Assembly: GCA_017625725.1 (NCBI GenBank)
Contig: JAGAKH010000050.1
Coordinates: 1 to 37,054 of the forward strand
Reading direction: 5' to 3'
DNA: 37,054 nucleotides
Origin: Bacteroidales bacterium
GTDB taxonomy: Bacteria > Bacteroidota > Bacteroidia > Bacteroidales > UBA932
In this document: positions 15,418 to 24,108 of the stretch, piece by piece
How positions within the stretch are numbered: the stretch's first letter is position 1
How the letters are laid out: each line of letters opens with the position of its first letter
Translations under genes and position numbers: made by a program
Notes under the pieces: generated by a model
What the model saw: the letters and a program-made list of their open reading frames with translations, nothing else
Databases searched by the model: none
What the model was told of the DNA's origin: nothing

Positions 15418-18400
15418 ATGAGATTACTTAAATCTTTCGCTGCTTCTCTGGCTTTTCTGCTTGCAGGCTTCAGTGCCTTTGCGCAGAACAGAGAACTGTC
15501 CGGTGTCGTACTGGACGCGACTGACTTCCCGCTCATCGGCGTGGCTGTCATCGTTGACGGAACGACAAACGGAGTCATGACAGCAGATGACGGAACGTTC
15601 ACATTGACCGTACCGGCTACTGAAGTCATTCTTAATGTGTCGTCACTTGGTTACGAGACCAAGCTTGTTACAGTGCCTGCGACACAGGACAAGGTTACAA
15701 TCTATCTCGCAGAAGACAACATGATGATCGAAGAGACCGTCGTTGTCGGCTACGGTACTCAGAAGAAGGTCAACCTCACCGGTGCTGTGGGTGTGGTTGA
15801 CAGCAAGCAGCTCGAGGACAGAACATCGCATAACCTCAGTGCAATGCTTCAGGGTTCTGTTCCAGGCCTTAATATTTCGACATCAAGCGGTAATCCCGGC
15901 AGCTCCGGAAGCCTCAATATCCGTGGTATCGGATCTATCGGTTCAGGTGCCGACACTACTCCTCTCGTGCTCATCGACGGCGTCGAGGGTGAGATCGACC
16001 GTGTCAATCCTGCCGACGTTGAGTCTATCTCAGTCATCAAGGATGCTTCTGCGGCAGCTGTTTATGGTGCCCGTGGTGCTTTCGGTGTGATCCTCATCAC
16101 TACGAAGAAGGGTTCTGACAATGAAGGAAAGGCTACAGTACGTTACAGCGGCCGTTTCGGATGGGAAGAGCCTACTACATCGACCGATTACGAGACAACT
16201 GGTTATTGGTCTGCATTCATCCACAACATGTTCTGGAAGGCTGATAACGCCAACTCGAAGTATATCCAATATACTGACTATGACATGCAGCAGCTCCTTC
16301 TCCGTATCAACGACAAGACAGAGCATCCTGACCGTCCATGGACAGTGATCGAGAACAGAAACGGAAAGGATACCTATATGTATTATGCGAATACAGACTG
16401 GTGGCATGAGCTTTTCGTTGACCGTCATCCTGTACAGCAGCATCAGATATCCCTCAGCGGCGGATCAAAGGCTGTGAAGTTCTATCTCTCGGGAGCTTTC
16501 GACCAGCAGACCGGTATCGTGAAGAAGAATCCTGACGTGTTCACAAAGTACAATCTCCGTTCGAAGATCGACTTCAAGATCAACAAGTATGCGAAGATGA
16601 CCAACAATACGTCATTCTACAGCTCTACATATGATTATCCGGGCGTAGGAAACGTCGAGAATGCAATCGCATATGCCGCTAACCACGGTCTTGCATGTTT
16701 CCCTCTCCAGAACCCTGACGGATCATGGATCTATTCGACTCCGCACCTCAACTACAAGGTTGCCAACGGACGTCATATCGTTTATGGAAACGGTTACAAC
16801 ACAAACCTTGACAGGAAAACCGATTTCTCTAATACAACCGAGCTCACAATCACTCCTGTAAAGCAGTTCAACATCGTAGGTAACTTCACTTACAGATTCC
16901 ACCAGAACCGCAACACAAACAGATCTACCAATATGGTATATTCTGATTATCCAGGCCAGTTCGGTGCTTATACGACAGGTGCAGGTGACAACAATCTCTA
17001 TGAGACAGTTCAGACCATGAATTACCTTGCTGCAAACGTATTTGCAACATATGAGGATTCGTTCAAGGAGAACCACAACCTCAAGGTAATGGCCGGTTTC
17101 AATTATGAGTCATATTACAGAAAGGCCATCGATGCTACAGGTTACGACCTCATCACCGACGAGCTTTCAGACTTCAACCTCATCACTACCACAAGACAGC
17201 CTGTCCTCGGCGGTGGTCAGACAATCTATGCTCTTGCCGGATTCTTCGGCCGTATCAACTACGACTACAAGGGCAGATATCTTCTCGAGGTTTCAGGACG
17301 TTACGACGGTACTTCACGCTTTGCCGAGGGACATCGTTTCGGATTCTTCCCTTCGGCTTCTGCCGGATGGCGTATCTCTGAGGAGAACTGGTTCGCTCCA
17401 GCAAAGGACGTTGTCAACAACCTCAAGCTCCGTGCATCATTCGGTAGCCTCGGTAACCAGAAGGTGACCAACAATGCATGGATGAGAAAGATCACGTTCG
17501 ACAACTTCGCCGCTTATTCGTTTGACGGTTCTGCAATGGGACGATATGCTACCATTTCTGCTCCTAATGCATCAGACCTTACTTGGGAGACATCGACACA
17601 GTACAATGCAGGTATTGATGCAGGAATGTTCAATGACAAGCTCATGTTCACTGTCGAGGGCTTCATCCGTGATACCAAGGGCATGCTCCAGCAGGGTGTC
17701 GCTCTTCCAGGCGTATATGGCGCTAACTCTCCTCTCATGAACAGTGCAGACCTCCGTACATCAGGTTACGAGCTTTCGTTCAGCTGGAGAGATCAGCTTG
17801 ATCTCGGCGGCAGACCGTTCGGCTACAGCATTTCTGCAAACCTTTCCGACAACAGGACCATCATCACCAAGTATGACAACCCTGAGAGGACATTCGCAAA
17901 GGATTACTATGAGGGTATGGAGCTTGGCGAGATCTGGGGATTCGTTACTGACGGTCTTTTCCAGAGCGATGCAGAAGCTCAGGCATATGCACAGCAGGTT
18001 GATCTCAGCTACATCACAAAGCGTCTGACAGGTGGATGGCTTGCCGGTGACCTCAAGTATGTCGATATCGACGGTGACGGTAAGATCGGCCTCGGTTCAG
18101 ATACAGTTGACAAACCTGGTGACAGAAAGATTCTCGGAAACACCAATGCTACTCTTCAGTATGGCTTCACTCTCGCTTTCGACTACCTCGGATTCGATGT
18201 TTCGGCATTCTTCCAGGGAACAGGTAACCATTACTGGTATCCTAATGGCGAGTCAATGGCATTCTGGGGACCTTATTCACGTCCTTACTGCTCGTTCATA
18301 GCAGATGACTTCCTTGATCATGTATGGGCTGAGGATAACACAGACGCATATTTCCCACGTCCACGTGCTTATTCTGCATACACTTCAGGTGCATACCTTG

Positions 18401-18690
18401 CCAATGTGAATGACAGATATCTCCAGAATATCAGATATCTCAGATTCAAGAACCTTACAGTGGGTTATACCGTACCTCAGAACGCGACAAGAAAGATCGG
18501 TATCGAGAAGGTGCGCGTTTACTTCTCTGGTGAGAACCTTGCTTACTGGTCTCCATTCAAGCAGCACAGCAAGTACATCGATCCTGAGGCTGCATTTGAC
18601 AGAAAGAGCGGCGGAAGCCTTACACGTTACAACAACGCATTCTATCCATGGCAGAAGACCATGATGTTCGGTGTTGACATCACATTCTAG
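15418..18690 (+). CDS. SusC-like TonB-dependent outer-membrane transporter
   Basis: A 1090-residue outer-membrane barrel that imports oligomers using TonB energy. The signal peptide ends AFAQ at about residue 22. A carboxypeptidase-like regulatory domain spans about 27-100 (LSGVVLDATDFPLIGVAVIV). The SusC-type motif TVVVGYGTQKKVNLTGAV, containing the TonB box region, precedes the plug (NIRGIGSIG, PLVLIDGVEGEIDRVNPADV, SVIKDASAAAVYGARGAFGV). The 22-strand barrel follows and ends in the aromatic signature MMFGVDITF. It pairs with the SusD protein 23 bases downstream. The neighbours are phosphoesterases, so the cargo is likely a phosphorylated oligomer rather than a plain glycan. Confidence 0.96.
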   Translation: MRLLKSFAASLAFLLAGFSAFAQNRELSGVVLDATDFPLIGVAVIVDGTTNGVMTADDGTFTLTVPATEVILNVSSLGYETKLVTVPATQDKVTIYLAEDNMMIEETVVVGYGTQKKVNLTGAVGVVDSKQLEDRTSHNLSAMLQGSVPGLNISTSSGNPGSSGSLNIRGIGSIGSGADTTPLVLIDGVEGEIDRVNPADVESISVIKDASAAAVYGARGAFGVILITTKKGSDNEGKATVRYSGRFGWEEPTTSTDYETTGYWSAFIHNMFWKADNANSKYIQYTDYDMQQLLLRINDKTEHPDRPWTVIENRNGKDTYMYYANTDWWHELFVDRHPVQQHQISLSGGSKAVKFYLSGAFDQQTGIVKKNPDVFTKYNLRSKIDFKINKYAKMTNNTSFYSSTYDYPGVGNVENAIAYAANHGLACFPLQNPDGSWIYSTPHLNYKVANGRHIVYGNGYNTNLDRKTDFSNTTELTITPVKQFNIVGNFTYRFHQNRNTNRSTNMVYSDYPGQFGAYTTGAGDNNLYETVQTMNYLAANVFATYEDSFKENHNLKVMAGFNYESYYRKAIDATGYDLITDELSDFNLITTTRQPVLGGGQTIYALAGFFGRINYDYKGRYLLEVSGRYDGTSRFAEGHRFGFFPSASAGWRISEENWFAPAKDVVNNLKLRASFGSLGNQKVTNNAWMRKITFDNFAAYSFDGSAMGRYATISAPNASDLTWETSTQYNAGIDAGMFNDKLMFTVEGFIRDTKGMLQQGVALPGVYGANSPLMNSADLRTSGYELSFSWRDQLDLGGRPFGYSISANLSDNRTIITKYDNPERTFAKDYYEGMELGEIWGFVTDGLFQSDAEAQAYAQQVDLSYITKRLTGGWLAGDLKYVDIDGDGKIGLGSDTVDKPGDRKILGNTNATLQYGFTLAFDYLGFDVSAFFQGTGNHYWYPNGESMAFWGPYSRPYCSFIADDFLDHVWAEDNTDAYFPRPRAYSAYTSGAYLANVNDRYLQNIRYLRFKNLTVGYTVPQNATRKIGIEKVRVYFSGENLAYWSPFKQHSKYIDPEAAFDRKSGGSLTRYNNAFYPWQKTMMFGVDITF

Positions 18691-18713
18691 TCAAGTTGAA
18701 TCATTAAAGAATT

Positions 18714-20525
18714 ATGAAGATGAAAAAATATTTGATAATGATAGCTGCTGCAGCTCTCGCCTTCGCTTCTTGTGACATGCTTGACAAGGAGCCGTTGTCA
18801 GAGATGTCTCCGGAGTCTTATTTCAAGACTGAGCAGGATCTCCAGCTTTTCTCAAACACATTCTATAACAACCTTCTTCCTAAGTCGCCTTACGGCTACC
18901 AGAGCGATCATTATGTAAAGCAGACTATGTCTGACGAGCTTCATGGCGGTTCTTACCGTATCGTTCCTAACTCAGGCAGCGGCTGGTCATGGGGAGACCT
19001 CAGGAAGATGAACACTCTCCTCGGCTATATCGACAATTGCGAGGACGAGAAGGCAGTAACCGAATATACAGCTCTCACAAAGTTCTTCAGGGCTTTCTTC
19101 TATTACGAGAAGGTGAAGAGATTCGGTGACGTTCCATGGATCGATAAGGAACTCGGATCTGCTGACGAGGCTCTCTGGAACCCAAGAGACAACCGTGAGG
19201 TAGTCATGCAGCACATGCTCGAGGATATCAACTATGCCATCGAGAACCTTCCTGCACCTACCACACAGTTCCGTGTGAACAAATATACTGCACTTGCACT
19301 CAAGGCTCAGTTCTGTCTCTTCGAGGGTACTTTCAGAAAGTATCATGCAGGTGAGTCAACACTCAAGACCCTTCCTGCTGATGCAAAGGACTACAGGTTC
19401 TATCTCAAGGAAGCTGCTGATGCCGCTAAGCAGATCATGGACAGCGGAAAGTACTCGCTCTATTCTACAGGAAAGCCTGAGCAGGATTACCGCGACATGT
19501 TCGTGCTTGAGGACAGTGATTCGAACAAGGAGTTCATCCTTTCCATCAAGTGTGATTACGGTCTCGCCATCTTCCACAACGGTACTGCATACGGTCTTCT
19601 CCCGTCACAGGGACGTATCGGTGCTACAAGGAAGTTCATCGACAGCTACCTCATGAAGGACGGTTCACGCTTCACAGACAAGGCAGGCTGGGAGTCAATG
19701 GAGTTCGCTGCTCAGGTGGCTGACCGTGACCCTCGTCTCGCACAGTCTTTCCGTACTCCTGGCTATACCAGAATCGACGGAACCGACATCCTTGCACCGG
19801 ATCTTTCTTCAAGCTGTACAGGATATCAGACAATCAAGTGGGTGATGTCATGCAAGGCTAACGGCGGTGACTCTGACCGTGTTGACCGTTCAACAAGCGA
19901 CCTTCCTGTATATCGTCTCGGCGAAATCCTCCTCATCTATGCAGAGGCAAAGGCCGAACTCGGAGAGCTTACCCAGGAGGATCTCAACAACTCGATCAAC
20001 CTTCTCCGCAAGAGGGTAGGAATGCCGAGCCTTACACTTGGTGTGACTGCTGACCCATATCTCACAAATCCATCATACGGATATACCAACCCTAAGCTTC
20101 TTGCTGATCCTAACCTTGCGATCATCCTCGAGATCCGTCGTGAGAGAGCCATCGAGCTCGCACAGGAGGGCAACAACCGCTGGTATGACATCGTACGCTG
20201 GAGAGAGGGCAAGAGCGTTGACCAGCCTTTCTATGGCCTTTATTTCCCAGGTCCTGGCGAATATGACATCAATGGTGACGGCAAGCTTGACTACTGCCTC
20301 TATGAAGGTGACGTGAAGCCGGATTCAAAGGCGACATCTGTCCTCAAGATCGGTTCGGAGATTCTTCTCAGCAACGGAACAAGCGGATATGTAGAGCCTC
20401 ACAAGGGTGAGACACATACATTCAATGAGAACAGAGACTACTATTATCCGATCCCAAGCGACGAGCGTTCTCTCAACCCTAACCTTACCCAGAACGATGG
20501 TTGGGACGATGGTCTTGATTTCTAA
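18714..20525 (+). CDS. SusD-like surface nutrient-binding lipoprotein
   Basis: A 603-residue lipoprotein that caps SusC and captures the substrate. The lipobox is FASC (Cys20). Typical SusD text follows: DKEPLSEMSPESYFKTEQDL near the N-terminus, tetratricopeptide-like helices (AKFFRAFFYYEKVKRFGDVP-type, here TALTKFFRAFFYYEKVKRFG), YRLGEILLIYAEAKAELGEL, LEIRRERAIELAQEGNRWYD-like sequence with one extra Asn, and a C-terminal YYYPIPSDERSLNPNLTQN. Two Met codons (residues 1 and 3) are possible starts. It belongs with the SusC gene immediately upstream. Confidence 0.95.
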   Translation: MKMKKYLIMIAAAALAFASCDMLDKEPLSEMSPESYFKTEQDLQLFSNTFYNNLLPKSPYGYQSDHYVKQTMSDELHGGSYRIVPNSGSGWSWGDLRKMNTLLGYIDNCEDEKAVTEYTALTKFFRAFFYYEKVKRFGDVPWIDKELGSADEALWNPRDNREVVMQHMLEDINYAIENLPAPTTQFRVNKYTALALKAQFCLFEGTFRKYHAGESTLKTLPADAKDYRFYLKEAADAAKQIMDSGKYSLYSTGKPEQDYRDMFVLEDSDSNKEFILSIKCDYGLAIFHNGTAYGLLPSQGRIGATRKFIDSYLMKDGSRFTDKAGWESMEFAAQVADRDPRLAQSFRTPGYTRIDGTDILAPDLSSSCTGYQTIKWVMSCKANGGDSDRVDRSTSDLPVYRLGEILLIYAEAKAELGELTQEDLNNSINLLRKRVGMPSLTLGVTADPYLTNPSYGYTNPKLLADPNLAIILEIRRERAIELAQEGNNRWYDIVRWREGKSVDQPFYGLYFPGPGEYDINGDGKLDYCLYEGDVKPDSKATSVLKIGSEILLSNGTSGYVEPHKGETHTFNENRDYYYPIPSDERSLNPNLTQNDGWDDGLDF

Positions 20526-20547
20526 CAATTAAACTATAGATGAGATT

Positions 20548-22812
20548 ATGAGATTTATTAAGAATCTATATATATCAGCCTTAGCTGCAGTAGCCGGTGT
20601 TCTCGCGTTTACCGGCTGCCAGCCTGAGGAATCTCCGCTTTCAAGAGCTATCATGACCAGTGTTTCAGGTCTTGAGTTCGACGCTCTGAATGCTGAGCCG
20701 CAGACCATTACGGTTTATGCGGATGCTGACTGGACCGTTGAGGCTCCTGAGTGGATTACCGTTGACAGGACTTCAGGCAGCCGTACTATGGATGTCACCA
20801 TTTCCGTGGCAGACAACATGCGTGACGGTGCAATGGACAACCCGAAGAAGGATACTGTCATTTTCAGAGGATATAACCTTCTTTCAAATGCATATGTGAT
20901 TGTAAGCCAGGGTGGTGACAAATACAGGGATGTGCCTCCTGTAATCATTCCGGAAGTGTACGCCATGAAGGATGAGGAAGTTGTCATCCTTGATCACGTC
21001 GCAGTCGTGGCTGTTTCTGCAAACGGCTTCGTCGTGAATGACGGAAACGAAAGCATATATGTAGCAAGCAAGGAAGACCTTGTAATCGGTGACGGAGTTC
21101 ATGTAAGAGGTTCAAAGGGAACACTCAATGACATTCCTGCGATCACTGTATGCGACCTTGTGGAGAAGAAGGGCGACAATCGTGCTCCTGCATATCCTCT
21201 CATCAAGGACATCACTCCTGCTCTCGATGCATATGCACCATCAAAGATGGAATATGTAGAACTTACAGGTTCTCTTGACGGCATGAATGTGGCTGTCGAG
21301 GGTGCTGTAAGAGTTGGAGCGATCCTCGATCCAGCAGCTGAATTTGATCTTGCTGCCATCAACGGTCACAATGTCACTGTCAGAGGTTTCAGTTTCGGTG
21401 CTACAGTTTCTGTCGTGAACATCATCGTGACTGAAATCGTTGACCTCGGTGTTAACGAAATCATCTACTTCACTGATAACTTCGACTGGTTCGCTGACAT
21501 CGCTTCTGCAGAGGGAGCAGGTGATGCTGTAGGTACAGATGATCCTGGTACAACCGCTCCTAACGTATGGAAGATGGGTTCAAGCGCAGACTTCTTTGCA
21601 AAATTCAATGAGATCGGCTACCAGTATCTTTATGGTACTGTAGGTTCTACAGAGTTCGTGGCAGGTCCGGCTCAGGAACCTAATTCGAAGGTAGGCAAGG
21701 ACGGTTCGCTTTATATCCAGTCCAACTATCTCAAGTTCGGCCAGACCAGCTACAGTGGAGCTCTCGTTCTTCCTGCACTTTCTGCAATTCAGGGTGCAGC
21801 GAACATCCAGATCGAGTTCGACTGGTGCTGGCAGGTGACAGGTGCATACAAGCCTGACATCATGACTCTCTCAGTTGACGCTACGGCCGGTGCATTCGCT
21901 GACAGCGGATCGTCAACAAGCAACGAAATCGAGTCAGCTCAGTCACAGGTTGACGGAGACAGCCATATCCAGTGGCAGCATGTAGTGCTCGTTCTCAACG
22001 GAGCTACTCCTGAGACAGTACTTACCATCAGACCGACAAATGCCGACCCTACAGTACAGAATCCTGCAAGAAAGCAGAACCGCTGGTATCTTGACAACAT
22101 CAAGATCATCGACGCTGGCGGTGCTCCTGTAACTCCACCAGCAGGCGGAGCCAAGACCGTTTATTCTGATGATTTCGAATGGATCGCTCCAATGGCAACA
22201 ACCGAGGGAGCAGGTGACGCTGTAGGTACAGATGATCCAGGTACTACTGCTCCTAATGTATGGAAGATGGGCACAAGCGCTGATTTCTTTGCTAAGTTCA
22301 ACGAGATCGGCTACCAGTATAAGTATTCTACTATCGGTTCTACCGAATTTGTAGCAGGTCCTGCACAGGAACCAAAGTCAGATGTCGGCAAGGAAGGCTC
22401 ACTCTATATCCAGTCCAACTATCTCAAGTTCGGTCAGACCAGCTACAGCGGTGCTCTTGTACTTCCTGCTCTCTCTGCAATCGAGGGTACTGCAAACGTA
22501 TGCATCGAGTTTGACTGGTGCTGGCAGGTTACAGGTGCGTACAAGCCTGACCTCATGACTCTTTCAGTTGATGCAAGCGTAGGCCAGTTCCCTGATTCAG
22601 GTGCTCCTACAAGCGTGGCTCTTGAGTCTGCACAGTCAACTGTCGATGGAGAAAGCCATATCGCATGGCAGCACGTGTCCATCGTTCTCAACGATGCGAC
22701 AGCTGAGACAGTCCTCACTATCAGGCCTACAAACCCTGATCCGACTGTCCAGAACTCAAGAAAGCAGAACCGCTGGTATCTTGACAATATCAAGATCGTT
22801 ACTGTAGAGTAA
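20548..22812 (+). CDS. Surface glycan/substrate-binding-type lipoprotein with duplicated C-terminal domain
   Basis: A 754-residue lipoprotein (lipobox FTGC, Cys24) in the SusE/F position. Residues 36-121 resemble a BACON domain (VYADADWTVEAPEWITVDR). About 135-205 and 208-298 look like OB-type beta domains (FVVNDGNESIYV, VHVRGSKGT), as in DUF5689-type proteins. Residues 308-521 and 539-751 are two copies of the same 213-residue domain. The copies share long identities (GAGDAVGTDDPGTTAPNVWK; SLYIQSNYLKFGQTSYSGAL; QNRWYLDNIKI) and are separated by a Pro/Gly-rich linker. The fold is probably a jelly-roll binding module. No catalytic motif is visible. It likely binds the substrate on the surface for the SusCD pair; the ligand is unknown. 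Confidence 0.85.
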   Translation: MRFIKNLYISALAAVAGVLAFTGCQPEESPLSRAIMTSVSGLEFDALNAEPQTITVYADADWTVEAPEWITVDRTSGSRTMDVTISVADNMRDGAMDNPKKDTVIFRGYNLLSNAYVIVSQGGDKYRDVPPVIIPEVYAMKDEEVVILDHVAVVAVSANGFVVNDGNESIYVASKEDLVIGDGVHVRGSKGTLNDIPAITVCDLVEKKGDNRAPAYPLIKDITPALDAYAPSKMEYVELTGSLDGMNVAVEGAVRVGAILDPAAEFDLAAINGHNVTVRGFSFGATVSVVNIIVTEIVDLGVNEIIYFTDNFDWFADIASAEGAGDAVGTDDPGTTAPNVWKMGSSADFFAKFNEIGYQYLYGTVGSTEFVAGPAQEPNSKVGKDGSLYIQSNYLKFGQTSYSGALVLPALSAIQGAANIQIEFDWCWQVTGAYKPDIMTLSVDATAGAFADSGSSTSNEIESAQSQVDGDSHIQWQHVVLVLNGATPETVLTIRPTNADPTVQNPARKQNRWYLDNIKIIDAGGAPVTPPAGGAKTVYSDDFEWIAPMATTEGAGDAVGTDDPGTTAPNVWKMGTSADFFAKFNEIGYQYKYSTIGSTEFVAGPAQEPKSDVGKEGSLYIQSNYLKFGQTSYSGALVLPALSAIEGTANVCIEFDWCWQVTGAYKPDLMTLSVDASVGQFPDSGAPTSVALESAQSTVDGESHIAWQHVSIVLNDATAETVLTIRPTNPDPTVQNSRKQNRWYLDNIKIVTVE
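21469..22800 (+). repeat. Internal tandem duplication of a ~640-bp domain
   Basis: 21469-22110 and 22162-22800 encode the two near-identical domains. In a hand comparison of the first part of each copy, most base differences fall at third codon positions, so the duplication is not recent and the protein sequence has been kept. Confidence 0.9.
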
Positions 22813-22833
22813 CAACAGGTTCCTATATATGAG

Positions 22834-22863
22834 AAAGCCGGTGCAGATCTCTGCATCGGCTTT
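22834..22863 (+). terminator. Strong intra-operon hairpin
   Basis: aaagccggtgcaga (22834-22847) pairs with tctgcatcggcttt (22850-22863) at 13 of 14 positions, followed by only a short T run. It lies between the surface lipoprotein gene and the MBL hydrolase gene. It may act as a partial terminator or as an RNA stabiliser that keeps upstream SusCD expression higher than that of the downstream enzymes. Confidence 0.6.
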
Positions 22864-22883
22864 AACAGATAAGATATGATCTT

Positions 22884-24098
22884 ATGAAGAAGTTACTTTC
22901 ATTTTTTGCTGCACTGGCAGTCTCTTTCAGCATTGCTTCAGCCCAGGAATACCTCCCGAAATGGCAGGAGGGATATATGGATATCCATACAATCGCTACG
23001 GGAAGGGGAGATGCAACCTTTATCGTGATGCCTGACGGTACAACCCTCATGATCGATGCCGGAGACAACGGCAAGCTCAAGGATCCCCAGCATCCCGATA
23101 CCACCAGAAGGGCAGGTGAGTGGCAGGCCATATATATGAAGAAGGTCATGGAAGACCTTCCTGACAGGAACAAGGTGGATTATGCGATGATCACCCATTT
23201 CCACGATGACCATATGGGAGCTGTACGTCAGATGCTTCCCGGAAGCAATGGCTACGGTCTTTCTGGCATTACGCTGGTAGGTGAATTCGTGGATTTCGGC
23301 ACTTTGATCGACAGGGCATATCCGGATTATGATTTCCCTTCAAAGAAGAACGTGAACAATGCCAACAAGGGCTTCATGCCTGAGTATCACAAGTTCGTGG
23401 AGCATAAGATGGCTCATGGAATGAAGATGGAGAAATTCGATGTCGGCGCATTGAACCAGATCAAGATGCTCAACAATCCTAAGAAGTACAGGAAGAATTT
23501 CGAGATCCGCAACCTTGCTGCCAACGGCGAAGTCTGGACCGGAAAGGGCGAGGATGCCGAAAAGCAGTACAAGGGAGATCCGAAGCTTTTTGACGAGAAT
23601 GTGAACTCTTGTGCGATCCGTATAACATACGGCAATTTCAAGTATTACAACGGAGGAGATCTCAGCGGTGGAAACTGGGACATATATAAATCGAAGGAAA
23701 GGGACATGGAGACCCCTGTAGCCAAGGTCTGCGGCAAGGTGGATGTCATAAAGGCAAATCATCATGGCTATTACGACACCTGCAACGGCTTCTTCATGAA
23801 TACTCTTTCACCTGATGTTGTCATCATCGATGCGCGAAGCAACAATCATCCTGTACCTTCTACTATGGCCAGAATGACTGATCCGCTCGTATGGACAGAA
23901 CAGGGCGAATTCTATATTACCGTTGACAAGGCGCGCGAAAAGCTCAGCGAAGAGCTCTGGAGCCATTTCAAGCCTTGGGGCCATATTGTCGTGAGGGTAT
24001 ATGATGGCGGTAAGGAGTATCAGGTGTTCGTCCTCGACGCAGATACTACCGATTATCCGATAATATACAAGTCTGATATCAAGACAGCAGGAAAATAA
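22884..24098 (+). CDS. Secreted metallo-beta-lactamase-fold hydrolase (ComEC-type MBL domain)
   Basis: A 404-residue exported enzyme with a cleavable signal peptide (cleavage near ASAQ, residue 21) and no lipobox. The MBL metal motif HFHDDH is at residues 105-110. The usual Asp lies in YYNGGDLSGG (Asp259), and a terminal His pair is in KANHHGYYDT (293-294). The pattern DGTTLMIDAGDNG plus NHHG is that of MBL domains related to the ComEC tail. Such domains hydrolyse phosphodiesters or nucleic acids; pneumococcal phosphorylcholine esterase also has an MBL fold. In this operon a phosphodiesterase role is reasonable but not proved. The distance of 10 bases to the next gene indicates co-transcription. 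Confidence 0.88.
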   Translation: MKKLLSFFAALAVSFSIASAQEYLPKWQEGYMDIHTIATGRGDATFIVMPDGTTLMIDAGDNGKLKDPQHPDTTRRAGEWQAIYMKKVMEDLPDRNKVDYAMITHFHDDHMGAVRQMLPGSNGYGLSGITLVGEFVDFGTLIDRAYPDYDFPSKKNVNNANKGFMPEYHKFVEHKMAHGMKMEKFDVGALNQIKMLNNPKKYRKNFEIRNLAANGEVWTGKGEDAEKQYKGDPKLFDENVNSCAIRITYGNFKYYNGGDLSGGNWDIYKSKERDMETPVAKVCGKVDVIKANHHGYYDTCNGFFMNTLSPDVVIIDARSNNHPVPSTMARMTDPLVWTEQGEFYITVDKAREKLSEELWSHFKPWGHIVVRVYDGGKEYQVFVLDADTTDYPIIYKSDIKTAGK

Positions 24099-24108
24099 AC
24101 TATAAGAT

